From positions 62,001 through 126,000 of the forward strand of contig NZ_JBJQOQ010000011.1 of NCBI RefSeq assembly GCF_046036945.1: a DNA stretch of 64,000 nt, read 5' to 3'. This document shows, in pieces, positions 16,517 to 24,664 of the stretch; the first letter of the stretch is position 1, and each line of letters starts with the position of its first letter. The notes under the pieces are model-generated. The model was not told the origin of the DNA, made no database searches, and saw only the letters and a program-made list of their open reading frames with translations. This stretch comes from Brevibacillus_C sp046036945 (lineage in GTDB: Bacteria > Bacillota > Bacilli > Brevibacillales > Brevibacillaceae). The translations under genes and the position numbers were made by a program.

Positions 16517-17014
16517 TTATTTGCCTTCCTCGTCAGCCGAGGGACCGTAGAGGCCCGGCACCGGAATATCGAGAAGCCGCAAATAAACCCCGAGCTGTGC
16601 CCGGTGGTGGACCATGTGGCTTAATCCGAAGGTGCGAAGCGCGATCGCCCGCGGTTGGCTCAGGATGATATGGTCGCCGTTCCGCAAGGTCCATTCCTCG
16701 CCGAGCGTTTTTTCGTCGCATTCAGCTAACAGCTTTTCAAGCTTGACGACGTTTGCGTCGAATTCCTCCAGCACGTCTTCGCGTCTTTCCAAAGGTTCCC
16801 TCCGAAGCGGCACGGTCGAAAGATCGAATTCCGGGTAAAGAAAAATCGCAACTAGCCATTTCAGCAGGTTGATCAGGTGCGTGGCCAGCCCGCCCAAAGT
16901 CATCGATTTCTCGTGCGGCTTCCACGTCATATGCTCCTCGGGCAAGCGTTCCAGGATGCGGCGCGTAGTGGCCAGCTCATGCATGGCGTCTCCGACGATC
17001 AGTTGTTTCACCAT
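16517..17014 (-). CDS. DinB-superfamily protein
   Basis: 165-residue four-helix-bundle protein of the DinB/YfiT type. The three metal-binding histidines are visible: one in GLATHLINLLKW and the pair-bearing HMVHHRAQLGVYLR near the C-terminus. Many Bacillales members are thiol (bacillithiol) transferases acting on electrophiles; others have no known function. The ATG has a ribosome site GGAGGGAAG on the minus strand. It converges with the alkylation repair operon, which fits a detoxification role, though the neighbourhood alone does not prove that. Confidence 0.85.
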   Translation of the reverse strand: MVKQLIVGDAMHELATTRRILERLPEEHMTWKPHEKSMTLGGLATHLINLLKWLVAIFLYPEFDLSTVPLRREPLERREDVLEEFDANVVKLEKLLAECDEKTLGEEWTLRNGDHIILSQPRAIALRTFGLSHMVHHRAQLGVYLRLLDIPVPGLYGPSADEEGK

Positions 17015-17134
17015 AGCTTCCCTCTCCTCCCTTATATGGCTAGCATACTATAAACCCGGTCGTGTGGAAATACTTGTCACAGTCGTTCGGCATCGGATGA
17101 CGGCATACAGATGGATGACTGTTTTCCCTTTAAA

Positions 17135-17148
17135 AGGACATATGTCCT
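17135..17148 (+). promoter_or_regulatory. 14-bp palindrome, candidate Crp/Fnr operator
   Basis: AGGACATATGTCCT is a perfect palindrome 65 bases upstream of the first YdcZ-like gene. Its size and position fit a site for the Crp/Fnr-family protein encoded in the same operon. It is not the classical TGTGA or TTGAT box, so assignment is inference. Confidence 0.45.
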
Positions 17149-17212
17149 ACCCTGCCTATTTGCATCCGTCATTTAATAAATAGAGAAATGGACGACAATG
17201 GGGAGTGCAAAT

Positions 17213-17638
17213 ATGAGCGGAATTATTTTTGCATTGCTGGGCGGGGCCTTCATAACCCTGCAAGGAGTGGCCAATGCCCGGATTAGTCAAGATATCGGCA
17301 CCTGGCAAACGGCGACGATTACCCAGTTAACCGGATTCATCGCATCATTCGCGATCCTGATGCTTATTCGGGACCGATCATGGCATGGGTTTGCACAAGT
17401 CAAACCGTTGTATTTGACGGGCGGAGCTCTGGCCGCAGTCATTATTTTCAGCAATGTCACGGCAATTCAGCAAAACGGTGTTACACTAACAATAGCGGCA
17501 CTCTTGATTGCCCAGCTGGGCCTGACTTTTCTCATCGACAGCAAAGGTTGGTTTGGCGTAGAAAAGCAGGAGATGAGGCTGCCGCAGTTCCTCGGCATCG
17601 GATTGATGACAGCAGGTGTGGTGATCCTGAGTTTGTAA
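17213..17638 (+). CDS. YdcZ/DUF606-type DMT family transporter
   Basis: 141-residue membrane protein with about five hydrophobic helices, half the size of ten-helix DMT carriers. The family pattern GGAFITLQGVANARISQDIG and the ending LPQFLGIGLMTAGVVIL match DUF606 (YdcZ) proteins, which usually occur as pairs that form heterodimers. The ATG at 17213 has GGGGAG upstream; the ATG at 17198 overlaps it. The partner protein is encoded at 18442, with a Crp/Fnr regulator between them. The substrate is unknown. Confidence 0.85.
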   Translation: MSGIIFALLGGAFITLQGVANARISQDIGTWQTATITQLTGFIASFAILMLIRDRSWHGFAQVKPLYLTGGALAAVIIFSNVTAIQQNGVTLTIAALLIAQLGLTFLIDSKGWFGVEKQEMRLPQFLGIGLMTAGVVILSL

Positions 17639-17688
17639 CTGCATGACCATTCCCGAGGACAGATGTGAACCAGAGGTGAACCCAAGCC

Positions 17689-18387
17689 ATGAAAGAAATC
17701 AAGGATCGCGAACAATTGAAGCAATACATGCAGGCAAACCATCTCGAATCCGTCTTTCCGGAACAAATCATCCCCCATTTATCGCTGTACGGCTTTGCGC
17801 AAGAAGAGCTCATCTGCTCCCAAGGAGAGCCTTTACAGTACCTGTACGTACTGGTGAAGGGAAAGATTAAAATCTATACCACCTCGCCGGAGGGCAAGAC
17901 GCTCATTCTCTCTTTTAAGACACCTCTTGAGGTGATCGGGGATATCGAATACGTCCGCGGGATTGACTTCATCAATACGGTCGAGGCCGTTTCATCTGTC
18001 TTGATGATCGGGGTCCATCACCGCTGGTTGAAAAAATACGGAAGCGAATATGCGCCGCTGCTGACATTTTTGCTGGACATTATCACGCAAAAATTTCACA
18101 GCAAATCCAATTCGCTGAGCTTCAATTTACTGTATCCGGTAGAAGTGCGGCTGGCAAGTTACCTGTTATCTGTCTCCTTTGACGAATCCGATTCCCTCTA
18201 TACCGGTCAAGTCAGCACAGTCAGTCTGACGGATACGGCCAACCTGCTGGGAACGAGCTATCGGCATCTGAACCGGGTCATCAAACAATTCTGTGCAGAG
18301 GGACTGATCGAACGGAGCAAAGGGTTCATTCTAGTGAAAGACAGGGAAGGATTGCGTACGTTGGCAGGACATAACATCTACGAATAA
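17689..18387 (+). CDS. Crp/Fnr-family transcriptional regulator
   Basis: 232-residue regulator. Residues 20-130 are a cyclic-nucleotide-binding-like beta-roll (EELICSQGEPLQYLYVLVKG, GDIEYVRGIDFINTVEA), followed by a dimer helix and a winged helix (SLTDTANLLGTSYRHLNRVIK). There is no N-terminal cysteine cluster, so it is not an oxygen-sensing Fnr, and the Arg-Ser phosphate-binding signature of true cAMP binders is not obvious. The gene lies between two DUF606 genes, all in one direction, and probably autoregulates the unit. The ligand is unknown. Confidence 0.88.
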   Translation: MKEIKDREQLKQYMQANHLESVFPEQIIPHLSLYGFAQEELICSQGEPLQYLYVLVKGKIKIYTTSPEGKTLILSFKTPLEVIGDIEYVRGIDFINTVEAVSSVLMIGVHHRWLKKYGSEYAPLLTFLLDIITQKFHSKSNSLSFNLLYPVEVRLASYLLSVSFDESDSLYTGQVSTVSLTDTANLLGTSYRHLNRVIKQFCAEGLIERSKGFILVKDREGLRTLAGHNIYE

Positions 18388-18441
18388 CTCATTGCCTAGG
18401 GCCTTGGGAAAAAACAGCAAATGGGGGGGAAGGGGAAAGCC

Positions 18442-18945
18442 ATGATTCTAGGAGTTTTCTTGGCGCTAGTCGCAGGTTCGCTGGTCAGCTTGCAAAACAT
18501 CTTCAACAGCAAGGTGAATCAGCACGCGGGATCTTGGGCCACAACGACGCTGGTATTAGGCATGGGGTTCCTGGCTTCGCTGGCTGCAGGTCTCATCTTT
18601 GAAGGGAAGCAGCTTTTTCTCTTGGAAAAGATGAAAACTTGGTACTGGTTCAGCGGATTGATCGGCGTCGGTGTCGTCACCTGTCTGGTGCAGGCAATGA
18701 GACGATTGTCTGCTACGTATGCCATATCGATCGTCTTGACATCACAGCTGGGTTTTGCTTTATTGTGGGACTCACTCGGCTGGTTTGGGCTGAAGCAGGT
18801 CCCTTTTACGTGTAAACAGCTGGTCGGTGTGCTGGTCATCGTCTGCGGCATTCTTGTATTTAAATTCGGCGGCAGGCGGGGGAACCAGGCCATGCCAAGC
18901 TTCGATCCCGGAGCACAAAACGCAAAAATGGAGAGATCATGTTGA
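18442..18945 (+). CDS. Second YdcZ/DUF606-type DMT family transporter
   Basis: 167-residue membrane protein homologous to the one at 17213: VFLALVAGSLVSLQNIFNSK and the C-terminal FTCKQLVGVLVIVCGILVFK align with its start and end. It carries a 20-residue polar tail. The ATG at 18442 follows AAGGGGAAAG; the in-frame ATG at 18421 is inside the ribosome-site region. The last 7 bases overlap the HAD phosphatase gene. Together with the first copy it probably forms a two-component exporter (inference from other DUF606 pairs). Confidence 0.85.
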   Translation: MILGVFLALVAGSLVSLQNIFNSKVNQHAGSWATTTLVLGMGFLASLAAGLIFEGKQLFLLEKMKTWYWFSGLIGVGVVTCLVQAMRRLSATYAISIVLTSQLGFALLWDSLGWFGLKQVPFTCKQLVGVLVIVCGILVFKFGGRRGNQAMPSFDPGAQNAKMERSC

Positions 18946-19637
18946 AAAAATATCAGACGCTATTCTTCGATGTAGATGACACCCTGCTGGATTTTAGAGC
19001 GGCGGAAAACACAGCGCTTCGCCTGCTGCTGGAAGGTCAAAATATTCCCTTTACCCAAGAGACAAAATCCCGTTATCAACAGATCAATCAAGGTCTCTGG
19101 AGGGCCTTTGAGGAAGGAAAGATAGACCAGGAGGCGGTGTTGAATACGCGCTTTTCCACCTTATTGAAGGAATATGGCCTCGAGGTGGACGGGGCCCTGC
19201 TGGATGCGCAGTACCGCAGCTATTTGGAAGAGGGGCACCAGCTTATACCAGGTGCCTTTAAATTAATAGCAGACCTGCACGGGACATTTGAATTATACAT
19301 TGTGACGAACGGCGTTTCCCGGATGCAGGATAGACGCTTGCGGGATTCCGGATTGTTTCCACTGTTCAAGCAGATCTTCGTCTCCGAGGATACCGGCTAT
19401 CAAAAGCCCATGAAGGAATTTTTTGATTTTGTTTTTGCACGAGTCCCGGATTTCTCACCGGAACGAGGATTAATCATCGGGGATTCCCTTCACTCGGATA
19501 TCAAAGGCGGACAGCTTGCCGGCATCGATACCTGCTGGTTCAATCCGGAACGAAAAGAAAATGACACGGAAGTGGTGCCGACATACGAAATCCAGAAGCT
19601 TGATGAACTGTATTCCATTTTAGCCGTGAATGCCTGA
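18939..19637 (+). CDS. YjjG-like HAD phosphatase (non-canonical pyrimidine nucleotidase family)
   Basis: 232-residue haloacid dehalogenase-type hydrolase. Motif I FFDVDDTLLDF (nucleophile Asp), motif II LYIVTNGVSRMQ, motif III Lys in TGYQKPMKEFF and motif IV LIIGDSLHSDIKGG are all in place, with an alpha-helical cap between motifs I and II. The motif spelling and length match the YjjG group, which dephosphorylates non-canonical nucleoside monophosphates. The ATG at 18939 has GGAGAG at close spacing and overlaps the preceding gene by 7 bases, so translation is coupled. Confidence 0.88.
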   Translation: MLKKYQTLFFDVDDTLLDFRAAENTALRLLLEGQNIPFTQETKSRYQQINQGLWRAFEEGKIDQEAVLNTRFSTLLKEYGLEVDGALLDAQYRSYLEEGHQLIPGAFKLIADLHGTFELYIVTNGVSRMQDRRLRDSGLFPLFKQIFVSEDTGYQKPMKEFFDFVFARVPDFSPERGLIIGDSLHSDIKGGQLAGIDTCWFNPERKENDTEVVPTYEIQKLDELYSILAVNA

Positions 19638-19644
19638 ACCGATA

Positions 19645-19698
19645 AAAAAACCTCTCAACTCCTCTATGGCGAATCTCGCTAGGAGGTTGAGAGGTTTT
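19645..19698. terminator. Strong bidirectional terminator
   Basis: AAAACCTCTCAAC and its complement GTTGAGAGGTTTT, extended by TCCT/AGGA, give one of the longest stems in the window, with A and T runs at the ends. It lies between the HAD gene and the opposing deacetylase. Confidence 0.92.
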
Positions 19699-19715
19699 GC
19701 ACGTTTTCAATCAGA

Positions 19716-20873
19716 TTACTTGCCCCGTTTTTGCGTGGCGATCGTCAAACCGTCGATCGTATTCACCGGCAGGATTTTATCCCTTCCCAAGTCGTTTACA
19801 TACTCGAGTATCTGCTCCAGCAGTTCCGGTTTGATCTCATACAGATCGCCGGCATCCGGATCGATCCCGTGAAGCATGATGATACACCACTTTTTATTTT
19901 TCACGGCCTCATCGATGCGCAATTTGATCTGGTCGAACGTCATTTCATTCGTTACCGCAATAGCCGTATGCAGCCAATAAGGATCGTCCGGCGGAAGGTT
20001 GTTCTGCTGATGCTCGAAGACGCGGACGGCTTTGTAATACTTCTTGGCAACTTCCCGTACCCGATTATCGTAATCGGAAAACGGAATGGAGAGGGAGTCT
20101 ACCTTTGGAACGATGCCCAAGAGGATTTCCTTGCTTTTCGCCAATTCAAATTCGAGATCGCCGTCGTTATTGCTGGTTAGCGGGTCGTAATGCGAATAGG
20201 CATGGGAACCGATCTCCACGCCTCTGTCGTAGGCATCTTTTATTTGGGAGGCTTCGAGGAATTCGGTATTGGCTCCGTCCTTTATCCTCCCGGCGATCAC
20301 ATTCAGCGTAGCCGGCATCCCGAATTTTTCATGCAGCGGCAGGGCGCGATCATAGAACGAGTCCAACCCGTCGTCATACGAGAATGTAATCATCCCTTGG
20401 CCGTGAAAATCGCTTGCGGCAGGGTTGACGATCCGGTTAGCAATCCAGACGGTGTGTTTGGCTTCGTTCCACTCGACCGTAGAACCCAATTCTTCGGCAA
20501 TCGTCCGGACCGGAACCATCGTTCTTCCGCCGATGATGGCAGGAGAAACATCTGATTTCACTTCTTTGCCGTTGATCACCAATTTTATCTCATTCGTGTC
20601 ATTTGCATATGTATTGGCGACGTTTGCTTTTTGGTTCCCTTTCGTGATAAACACCGTTTTTTTCTCTTCATCCCATTTGACAGAAGCCCCTAAATGCTCT
20701 GCTACTGTACGGACAGGAGCGAGGGCTCTACCCTTGACCATTTGCAGCGGAATATCTGTCTGGACGGCTTGTCCGTTAATCAACAGTCTAATATCGGAGC
20801 CGGCGGCAGCAGAAACCCCAGTCCCTGACAACATGACGAATCCTGCAAGAAGTGTCGAGGTTATCTTTTTCAT
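19716..20873 (-). CDS. Secreted polysaccharide deacetylase with copper-amine-oxidase-like N-terminal repeats
   Basis: 385-residue exported protein. It starts with a signal peptide (MKKITSTLLAGFVMLSGTGV, cleavage after SAAA likely). Residues 30-150 hold two copies of the copper amine oxidase N-domain-like fold (VKGRALAPVRTVAEHLGASV and IGGRTMVPVRTIAEELGSTV), used by Firmicutes as a surface-binding stalk. The NodB-type deacetylase follows with TFSYDDGLDSF (catalytic Asp and metal Asp) and the metal pair HAYSH. The start has GGAGGAGC at ideal spacing on the minus strand. It is divergent from a GT2-containing operon, so it probably de-N-acetylates the exopolysaccharide made there. Confidence 0.88.
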   Translation of the reverse strand: MKKITSTLLAGFVMLSGTGVSAAAGSDIRLLINGQAVQTDIPLQMVKGRALAPVRTVAEHLGASVKWDEEKKTVFITKGNQKANVANTYANDTNEIKLVINGKEVKSDVSPAIIGGRTMVPVRTIAEELGSTVEWNEAKHTVWIANRIVNPAASDFHGQGMITFSYDDGLDSFYDRALPLHEKFGMPATLNVIAGRIKDGANTEFLEASQIKDAYDRGVEIGSHAYSHYDPLTSNNDGDLEFELAKSKEILLGIVPKVDSLSIPFSDYDNRVREVAKKYYKAVRVFEHQQNNLPPDDPYWLHTAIAVTNEMTFDQIKLRIDEAVKNKKWCIIMLHGIDPDAGDLYEIKPELLEQILEYVNDLGRDKILPVNTIDGLTIATQKRGK

Positions 20874-21000
20874 TGCTCCTCCAATCACATCATGTAAAGA
20901 TAGTATTTTTAACGCCATTATAAAATATCGCAAACTAACGGACAATGTATATTTTTTCTATCTCTCTATTCACAAGGTTCTATTCTATTAGAGAGGTGTG

Positions 21001-21063
21001 ATGAAAATTGTAAATTCTAACAGCATACCCATAAATCGTGCACAGACAAACATGAATGAATAA
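21001..21063 (+). CDS. Possible 20-residue small ORF in the 290-base leader
   Basis: ATG at 21001 directly after GAGAGGTGTG encodes 20 residues (MKIVNSNSIPINRAQTNMNE) ending at TAA 21061-21063. I know no homologue. The rest of the gap (20874-21163) is AT-rich and presumably carries divergent promoters; I could not place them with confidence. Confidence 0.25.
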   Translation: MKIVNSNSIPINRAQTNMNE

Positions 21064-21163
21064 CGTAATATACCGAGTATATTGAGCGCACTATATCCTT
21101 TGCACGCAAGAGGATACTGATCTGTCAGAAAGCTTGCATGTCACCGAAAGGATAGATGAAAAC

Positions 21164-23383
21164 ATGTTCAAAAGCCGCCTTGCCAAGCTTGGACTTGCTG
21201 TAGTGATCCTGGCTGCCATTGGCGTCTATTGGCTATGGCCGCCAACAGCAAAAGTGGAAAGTGCAGAAATTCGTCCAGGCGTTCAGGTGAAATTTAAAGC
21301 AAATGGCTCACAAATGGAAGAGTATGCCAATCAGTCGTGGAAACCCTATTTTGCCAAAGGAGTAAACATGGGAGCGACGATCCCCGGACACTTTCCGGGA
21401 GAACTGGCGATTTCAAACGACGACTACGAACACTGGTTTGAAATGATCCAGGAGATGGGGGCAAATGTCATCCGCGTCTACACCATCTTGAAACCGGAGT
21501 TTTACGAGAGTCTGGTCCGCTACAATGCCAAGCACCAGGATCATCCGCTCTTCTTTATTCAAGGGGTGTGGAGTCCGGAAGAAGAGCTGATCGCGGGCAG
21601 AGACGCCTTCAATCCTGCACTGAAGGAAAGGTTCTCAAAAGAGATCGAAAACGCCGTAGAAGCGGTGTACGGCAACGCAGACATCCCGCCCGTGGAACAT
21701 TCGGGTAAAGCAAGCGGGAAGTACGCCTTTAATGCCGGCCCTTACCTCATGGGCTGGATCATTGGCACGGAATGGGACCCCTTTATGGTAAGAGATACGA
21801 ACAAAAAACATGCCGACGTTCCCGATTACAAAGGAACGTACTTCCAAAGCAAGCCAGGAGCTAGTCCGTTCGAAAAATGGCTGGCGGAAATGGTTGACGT
21901 GACGGCTCAAACAGAGGCCAAACAAGGCTGGCAGCATCCGATCGCCTTTTCCAACTGGGTGACGACCGATCCGCTGGAGCATCCGGGGGAACCGCTGGTA
22001 GCGGAAGACATGGTGAGCGTTGATCCGACTCACATTGAACCTGTCAATTGGGATGCAGGATATTTCGCTTCCTACCACGTTTATCCCTACTATCCCGATT
22101 TCTTTACTTATGATAAGTCATTCCAGACGATGAAAAATGATCGGGGAGAGGCAGACAGCTACAAAACCTATCTCCAAAAGCTGAAAGACTATCACAAGGA
22201 CATTCCCGTGATGATTACGGAATACGGCGTGCCGTCTTCCCAGGGTATCGCCCACATGGGGATGCTGGGCCGCAATCAGGGCGGTCATGACGAGCGCGAA
22301 CAAGGGGAGATGGATGCAGACATGTTCCGGCAAATCCACGATGCTGGGTACTCCGGCGCCATCCTCTTTACCTGGCAGGACGAATGGTTTAAAAAGACCT
22401 GGAATACGATGCGCTACGATATTCCGGACCGCCGCGCATACTGGTACAACGCCCTGACCAACGAATCCTTCTTCGGCGTTCTCGGCATGTTCCCAAGCAA
22501 GGATGACAAAATTCACATCGATGGGGACGCCTCCGATTGGGACAAGCTTGGTGATGGCGACAAGCAAAAAATCGACGAAAAGATCGACGGGATCGATGAA
22601 CTCTGGGTATCGCACGATGAGGGCTATCTCTACCTCATGGCGAAGCTGTCCCAACCGTTCGACCCTGCAAAACAGGCGCTCTACTTCGGAATGGACACCT
22701 TGCCGGGCGGAAATCGCCATGCGCCCCAGCTCAACGGAAAGACCTTGGATGAGGGCCTGGAAACCCTGCTGGAGCTCTCAGATGAGAAGCAGGCCAGGAT
22801 GTTGGTTGCTTCCAACTACGATGTCCATACGCGTTCGTACAAAGAAACGGCGGATCCGAAGTTTGACAGCAAGGAACTGCAAGATGACTCCGGTATCTTT
22901 AAGCCATGGAAACTGGTGGTCAATTACCTGCTGGAGTATCCGGATGCCCGTTCGTCCCACCCGTTCAAAGACGTAGAGGTAGGCAATCTGCTCCGGGGTA
23001 ACAGCAATCCACAAGCGCCGGATTACAATTCCAAAGCGATGTGGCAGGCGAAGGGAAATGTACTGGAGGTTCGCATCCCGTGGATGCTGCTTGGCTTTAG
23101 CGACCCCAGTTCGCTGCGCGTGATCAATTACGATCAAACCGACGGCAAGCAATTTGTATCGACCAAGGTGCAGGGGATTCGCATCGTCCCTTGGATCGTG
23201 GATAAGGCTGCCAAAAAGGTGATCGGTTTGGAAGGGAACGCGCCGTATCCGGTATCCAAACTGCCGCTTTACACATGGAAGAGCTGGGAAGACAAGGATG
23301 TCAAATACGTCGAGCGGCCCAAACAGAGCTACTACATCATGCAGAAGGCCATGCGTGATGTGGATCAACCCGTGAAGAAATAA
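21164..23383 (+). CDS. Membrane-anchored glycoside-hydrolase-like protein with C-terminal CBM9/DOMON-like domain
   Basis: 739 residues. An N-terminal hydrophobic anchor (GLAVVILAAIGVYWLWP) is followed by a TIM-barrel resembling clan GH-A: NVIRVYTIL early, the putative acid/base Glu in IIGTEWDPF and the putative nucleophile Glu in VMITEYGVPSS. From about residue 450 a beta-rich domain follows (IHIDGDASDWDKLGDGD, WVSHDEGYLYLMAKLSQ), similar to family 9 carbohydrate-binding or DOMON modules. AAAGGAT lies before ATG 21164. As first gene of the polysaccharide operon it may trim or bind the polymer outside the membrane. I cannot name a GH family. Confidence 0.7.
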   Translation: MFKSRLAKLGLAVVILAAIGVYWLWPPTAKVESAEIRPGVQVKFKANGSQMEEYANQSWKPYFAKGVNMGATIPGHFPGELAISNDDYEHWFEMIQEMGANVIRVYTILKPEFYESLVRYNAKHQDHPLFFIQGVWSPEEELIAGRDAFNPALKERFSKEIENAVEAVYGNADIPPVEHSGKASGKYAFNAGPYLMGWIIGTEWDPFMVRDTNKKHADVPDYKGTYFQSKPGASPFEKWLAEMVDVTAQTEAKQGWQHPIAFSNWVTTDPLEHPGEPLVAEDMVSVDPTHIEPVNWDAGYFASYHVYPYYPDFFTYDKSFQTMKNDRGEADSYKTYLQKLKDYHKDIPVMITEYGVPSSQGIAHMGMLGRNQGGHDEREQGEMDADMFRQIHDAGYSGAILFTWQDEWFKKTWNTMRYDIPDRRAYWYNALTNESFFGVLGMFPSKDDKIHIDGDASDWDKLGDGDKQKIDEKIDGIDELWVSHDEGYLYLMAKLSQPFDPAKQALYFGMDTLPGGNRHAPQLNGKTLDEGLETLLELSDEKQARMLVASNYDVHTRSYKETADPKFDSKELQDDSGIFKPWKLVVNYLLEYPDARSSHPFKDVEVGNLLRGNSNPQAPDYNSKAMWQAKGNVLEVRIPWMLLGFSDPSSLRVINYDQTDGKQFVSTKVQGIRIVPWIVDKAAKKVIGLEGNAPYPVSKLPLYTWKSWEDKDVKYVERPKQSYYIMQKAMRDVDQPVKK

Positions 23384-23471
23384 CCGCGTTCGGGCTTGAC
23401 GCAACAACAGGCTGCGGCAAGCTCGAGCACCTGTCCTTTTACAGGTGGGAATGAAGGAAGGAGTTCGTTGT

Positions 23472-24644
23472 GTGATTAACTCAACCAGCATCGCGATCAA
23501 CCTCTTGTATGTTCTCATTGCATGCAACGCGATTTTTATCGTCGTGGTCTACGCAATGAAGCTGAAGGAAGTGAAGACGAAACGGGCATCCGACCAATTC
23601 CAGATCAAATTCAAAGACTATCTGATATACATCCAGGCCCATCTTCACGGTGAAGAGCGGCTGCGCTTGCCCAATATCCCGATGAGTCAGGCCGAACGGG
23701 GCTTTTTACAAGACTGGCTCAACGATCTGATCGAGTCCTTTACCGATGCAAAGCAGCGGCAAAAGTTAACGCTTCTTTGCGAAGACTTGGGACTGATCGA
23801 ATACCACATGCAGCGCCTCGGCGGCGGTTCCTATCGGGAAAAGGTAGATGCTGCCTATCATCTGGGGTGTATGAGAGTGGAAGAGGCGGTACCGCTGCTG
23901 CTCAAAATGCTGCGCCAGCACAAGCACGATTCATCGCTCTTTGTCATCGCTCGCGCTGTGGCAAAATGCGCCCGCGATGAGCACGATGTCAAACAAATGG
24001 TTCGCAGCCTGCTCAAACACGAGAAGGGATTCTACGATCTGTTGGTAGACATTATCCAGGAGTCCGATATCGATCAATATGCCCTTTTTGCCGAATTTGT
24101 CCAGGAAGAACACCCGACCCTGATCATGATCGGTTTAACCGGTTTGAGAGAGTACAGCAGCCCTGGGGTTGCGTCTGCCGCCTACCGGTTGATCGACCAT
24201 GAACGGGAAGAGATCCAGGTACGAGCAGTGGAATTGTATCTCAACTCTTCCCATCTGTTCCCGAAAAATGTCGTAGACAAGCTGCTTCGCCATGCGAATG
24301 GAGAAATCCGCCTCTTGACGATTCAAGCATTGGCGACGCTGCGAAATGAAACCTATGTAAACGCGCTGAAAGAGGCGCTGAAGGATGAGGACAAACGTGT
24401 GGTGTACGCCAGTGCGATCGCCTTAATCCATCTCGGTCAAACAGGAATCGCTGCGCTTTGTACCGGCGCTGTGGCGTACCGAGGGCAGGCACAAGGTAAA
24501 TGGATCCAAGCGATTATCGAGGAAGAGATCAAGCAATTATCGACCGAGCCCCATGATTTGGACAAACTGACACGCTATAATGCGCTGTTGTACGCCTACG
24601 AAAAGACTCTCGGCAAAAAGAACCGAATCTATCGTGTCGTGTAG
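23472..24644 (+). CDS. Membrane-anchored HEAT-repeat protein
   Basis: 390 residues with a single N-terminal transmembrane helix (LLYVLIACNAIFIVVVYAM), a basic cytoplasmic stretch, and then at least five HEAT/armadillo-type helical repeats (REKVDAAYHLGCMRVEEAVP, GEIRLLTIQALATLRNETYV, KRVVYASAIALIHLGQTGIA). Such repeats are protein-binding scaffolds. The GTG at 23472 is chosen for AAGGAAGGAG at 8 bases. A 7-bp stem-loop (23428-23447) lies just before this ribosome site. Its position between the hydrolase and the GT2 synthase suggests it assembles or localises the synthase; that is inference. Confidence 0.75.
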   Translation: MINSTSIAINLLYVLIACNAIFIVVVYAMKLKEVKTKRASDQFQIKFKDYLIYIQAHLHGEERLRLPNIPMSQAERGFLQDWLNDLIESFTDAKQRQKLTLLCEDLGLIEYHMQRLGGGSYREKVDAAYHLGCMRVEEAVPLLLKMLRQHKHDSSLFVIARAVAKCARDEHDVKQMVRSLLKHEKGFYDLLVDIIQESDIDQYALFAEFVQEEHPTLIMIGLTGLREYSSPGVASAAYRLIDHEREEIQVRAVELYLNSSHLFPKNVVDKLLRHANGEIRLLTIQALATLRNETYVNALKEALKDEDKRVVYASAIALIHLGQTGIAALCTGAVAYRGQAQGKWIQAIIEEEIKQLSTEPHDLDKLTRYNALLYAYEKTLGKKNRIYRVV

Positions 24645-24664
24645 TTCATAGGAGGACGGCAAAC

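Noticed and set aside
17135..17148. Palindrome as a restriction-site-like chance repeat
   Set aside because: Not fully excluded, but the position directly before a unit that encodes its own Crp/Fnr protein makes a chance origin less likely, so it was kept as an operator candidate.
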